A DNA stretch of 5,424 nt from NCBI GenBank assembly GCA_044356865.1, contig JBIKVN010000219.1:1-5424 (forward strand), written 5' to 3'. Below, in pieces: positions 5,079 to 5,424 of this stretch. Positions within the stretch are counted from its first letter, which is position 1; each line of letters opens with the position of its first letter. The stretch is from JBEIUL01 sp044356865 (lineage in GTDB: Bacteria; Planctomycetota; Phycisphaerae; Phycisphaerales; SM1A02). Under the pieces are notes generated by a model. It saw only the letters and a list, made by a program, of their open reading frames with translations. It ran no database searches and had not been told where the DNA came from. The position numbers and the translations under genes are program-made.

Positions 5079-5424
5079 ATGCACCCGCCGCGCCCGCCCG
5101 AGCCCTCCGCCCCGTCACCCGCGGACACCGTCCTGCGGCACGGCCGGGCCGCGATCGTGCTGCCGATCGGGGTGATCCGCGCCGCCGTCGGCAGTTTCCA
5201 CCCGCGGCACCTTCCCCCGCTGCTGCGGGCCACCTACGCCCGCGAACTCGTCTCGTGGCTCTTCCTGCCCTTCATGCTCGGGGCGATCGAGGGCGGAACG
5301 ATCGCCATCGTCGTCAAGAAGGCCTTCACCGGCGAGGTCGACCCGTGGGTGCTGAATCTCGCGGTGACCATCCTCACCGCGGCCCCGAACTTCGCGAACC
5401 TGACCAGCTTCCTCTGGTCCGCCG
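5079..5424 (+). CDS. Multi-pass membrane protein, N-terminal part, possibly an MFS transporter (3' end outside window)
   Basis: The frame is open from ATG at 5079 to the window edge, 115 codons with the strong G/C third-position bias of the other genes here. Residues 1-50 are a proline- and arginine-rich cytosolic-looking region. Two hydrophobic segments follow, at about 59-79 (SWLFLPFMLGAIEGGTIAIV) and 91-113 (VLNLAVTILTAAPNFANLTS). A charged loop between them reads KKAFTGEVDPW. The pattern, with small residues in the first helix and a short loop to the second, suits the start of a major facilitator superfamily transporter. Two helices cannot prove the family, and no substrate can be inferred. 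No good Shine-Dalgarno precedes 5079; in-frame GTG codons at 5157 and 5172 are other possible starts. The gene follows the lipoprotein terminator almost directly. Coding status is likely, the family uncertain. Confidence 0.7.
   Translation, partial: MHPPRPPEPSAPSPADTVLRHGRAAIVLPIGVIRAAVGSFHPRHLPPLLRATYARELVSWLFLPFMLGAIEGGTIAIVVKKAFTGEVDPWVLNLAVTILTAAPNFANLTSFLWSA

Overview
This window is high-GC DNA (by eye about 70%) with strong G/C preference at third codon positions. The organism is probably a Planctomycetota bacterium, possibly of the Phycisphaerae type. That placement is an inference from codon use, an L9 protein with a long acidic/lysine tail, a free-standing NrdJ C-terminal (TSCPD) domain gene, and several short proteins I do not recognise. 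No marker in the window proves it. I saw no tRNA, rRNA, CRISPR array, insertion sequence or integrase.

Layout. The left edge holds the 3' end of mfd (+), the transcription-repair coupling factor. It converges, one base apart, on a small minus-strand gene that looks like the C-terminal TSCPD-type domain of B12-dependent ribonucleotide reductase standing alone. A divergent intergenic region of about 230 bases with two palindromes follows. It leads into a plus-strand pair joined by an ATGA overlap: a 418-residue helix-turn-helix plus TPR-like protein and a 156-residue protein with an apparent signal peptide. A 13-bp perfect hairpin with T-rich flanks on both strands then separates this pair from rplI (ribosomal protein L9, minus strand), which appears monocistronic. 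The 615 bases upstream of rplI hold no convincing gene but are rich in hairpins. They end in a clear sigma-70-type promoter for a small lipoprotein gene (+), followed by a textbook terminator. The right edge holds the start of a gene for a membrane protein, perhaps an MFS transporter, which runs off the window.

How the genes relate. mfd and rplI are housekeeping genes and do not form a pathway with their neighbours. The one real cassette is the HTH-TPR regulator and the exported protein. They are translationally coupled, have palindromes just upstream, and are followed by an inverted repeat over a promoter-like sequence. This resembles the layout of regulator-plus-exported-signal pairs such as Rap-Phr or PlcR-PapR, but the resemblance is architectural only. 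It is the best candidate in the window for an undescribed system.
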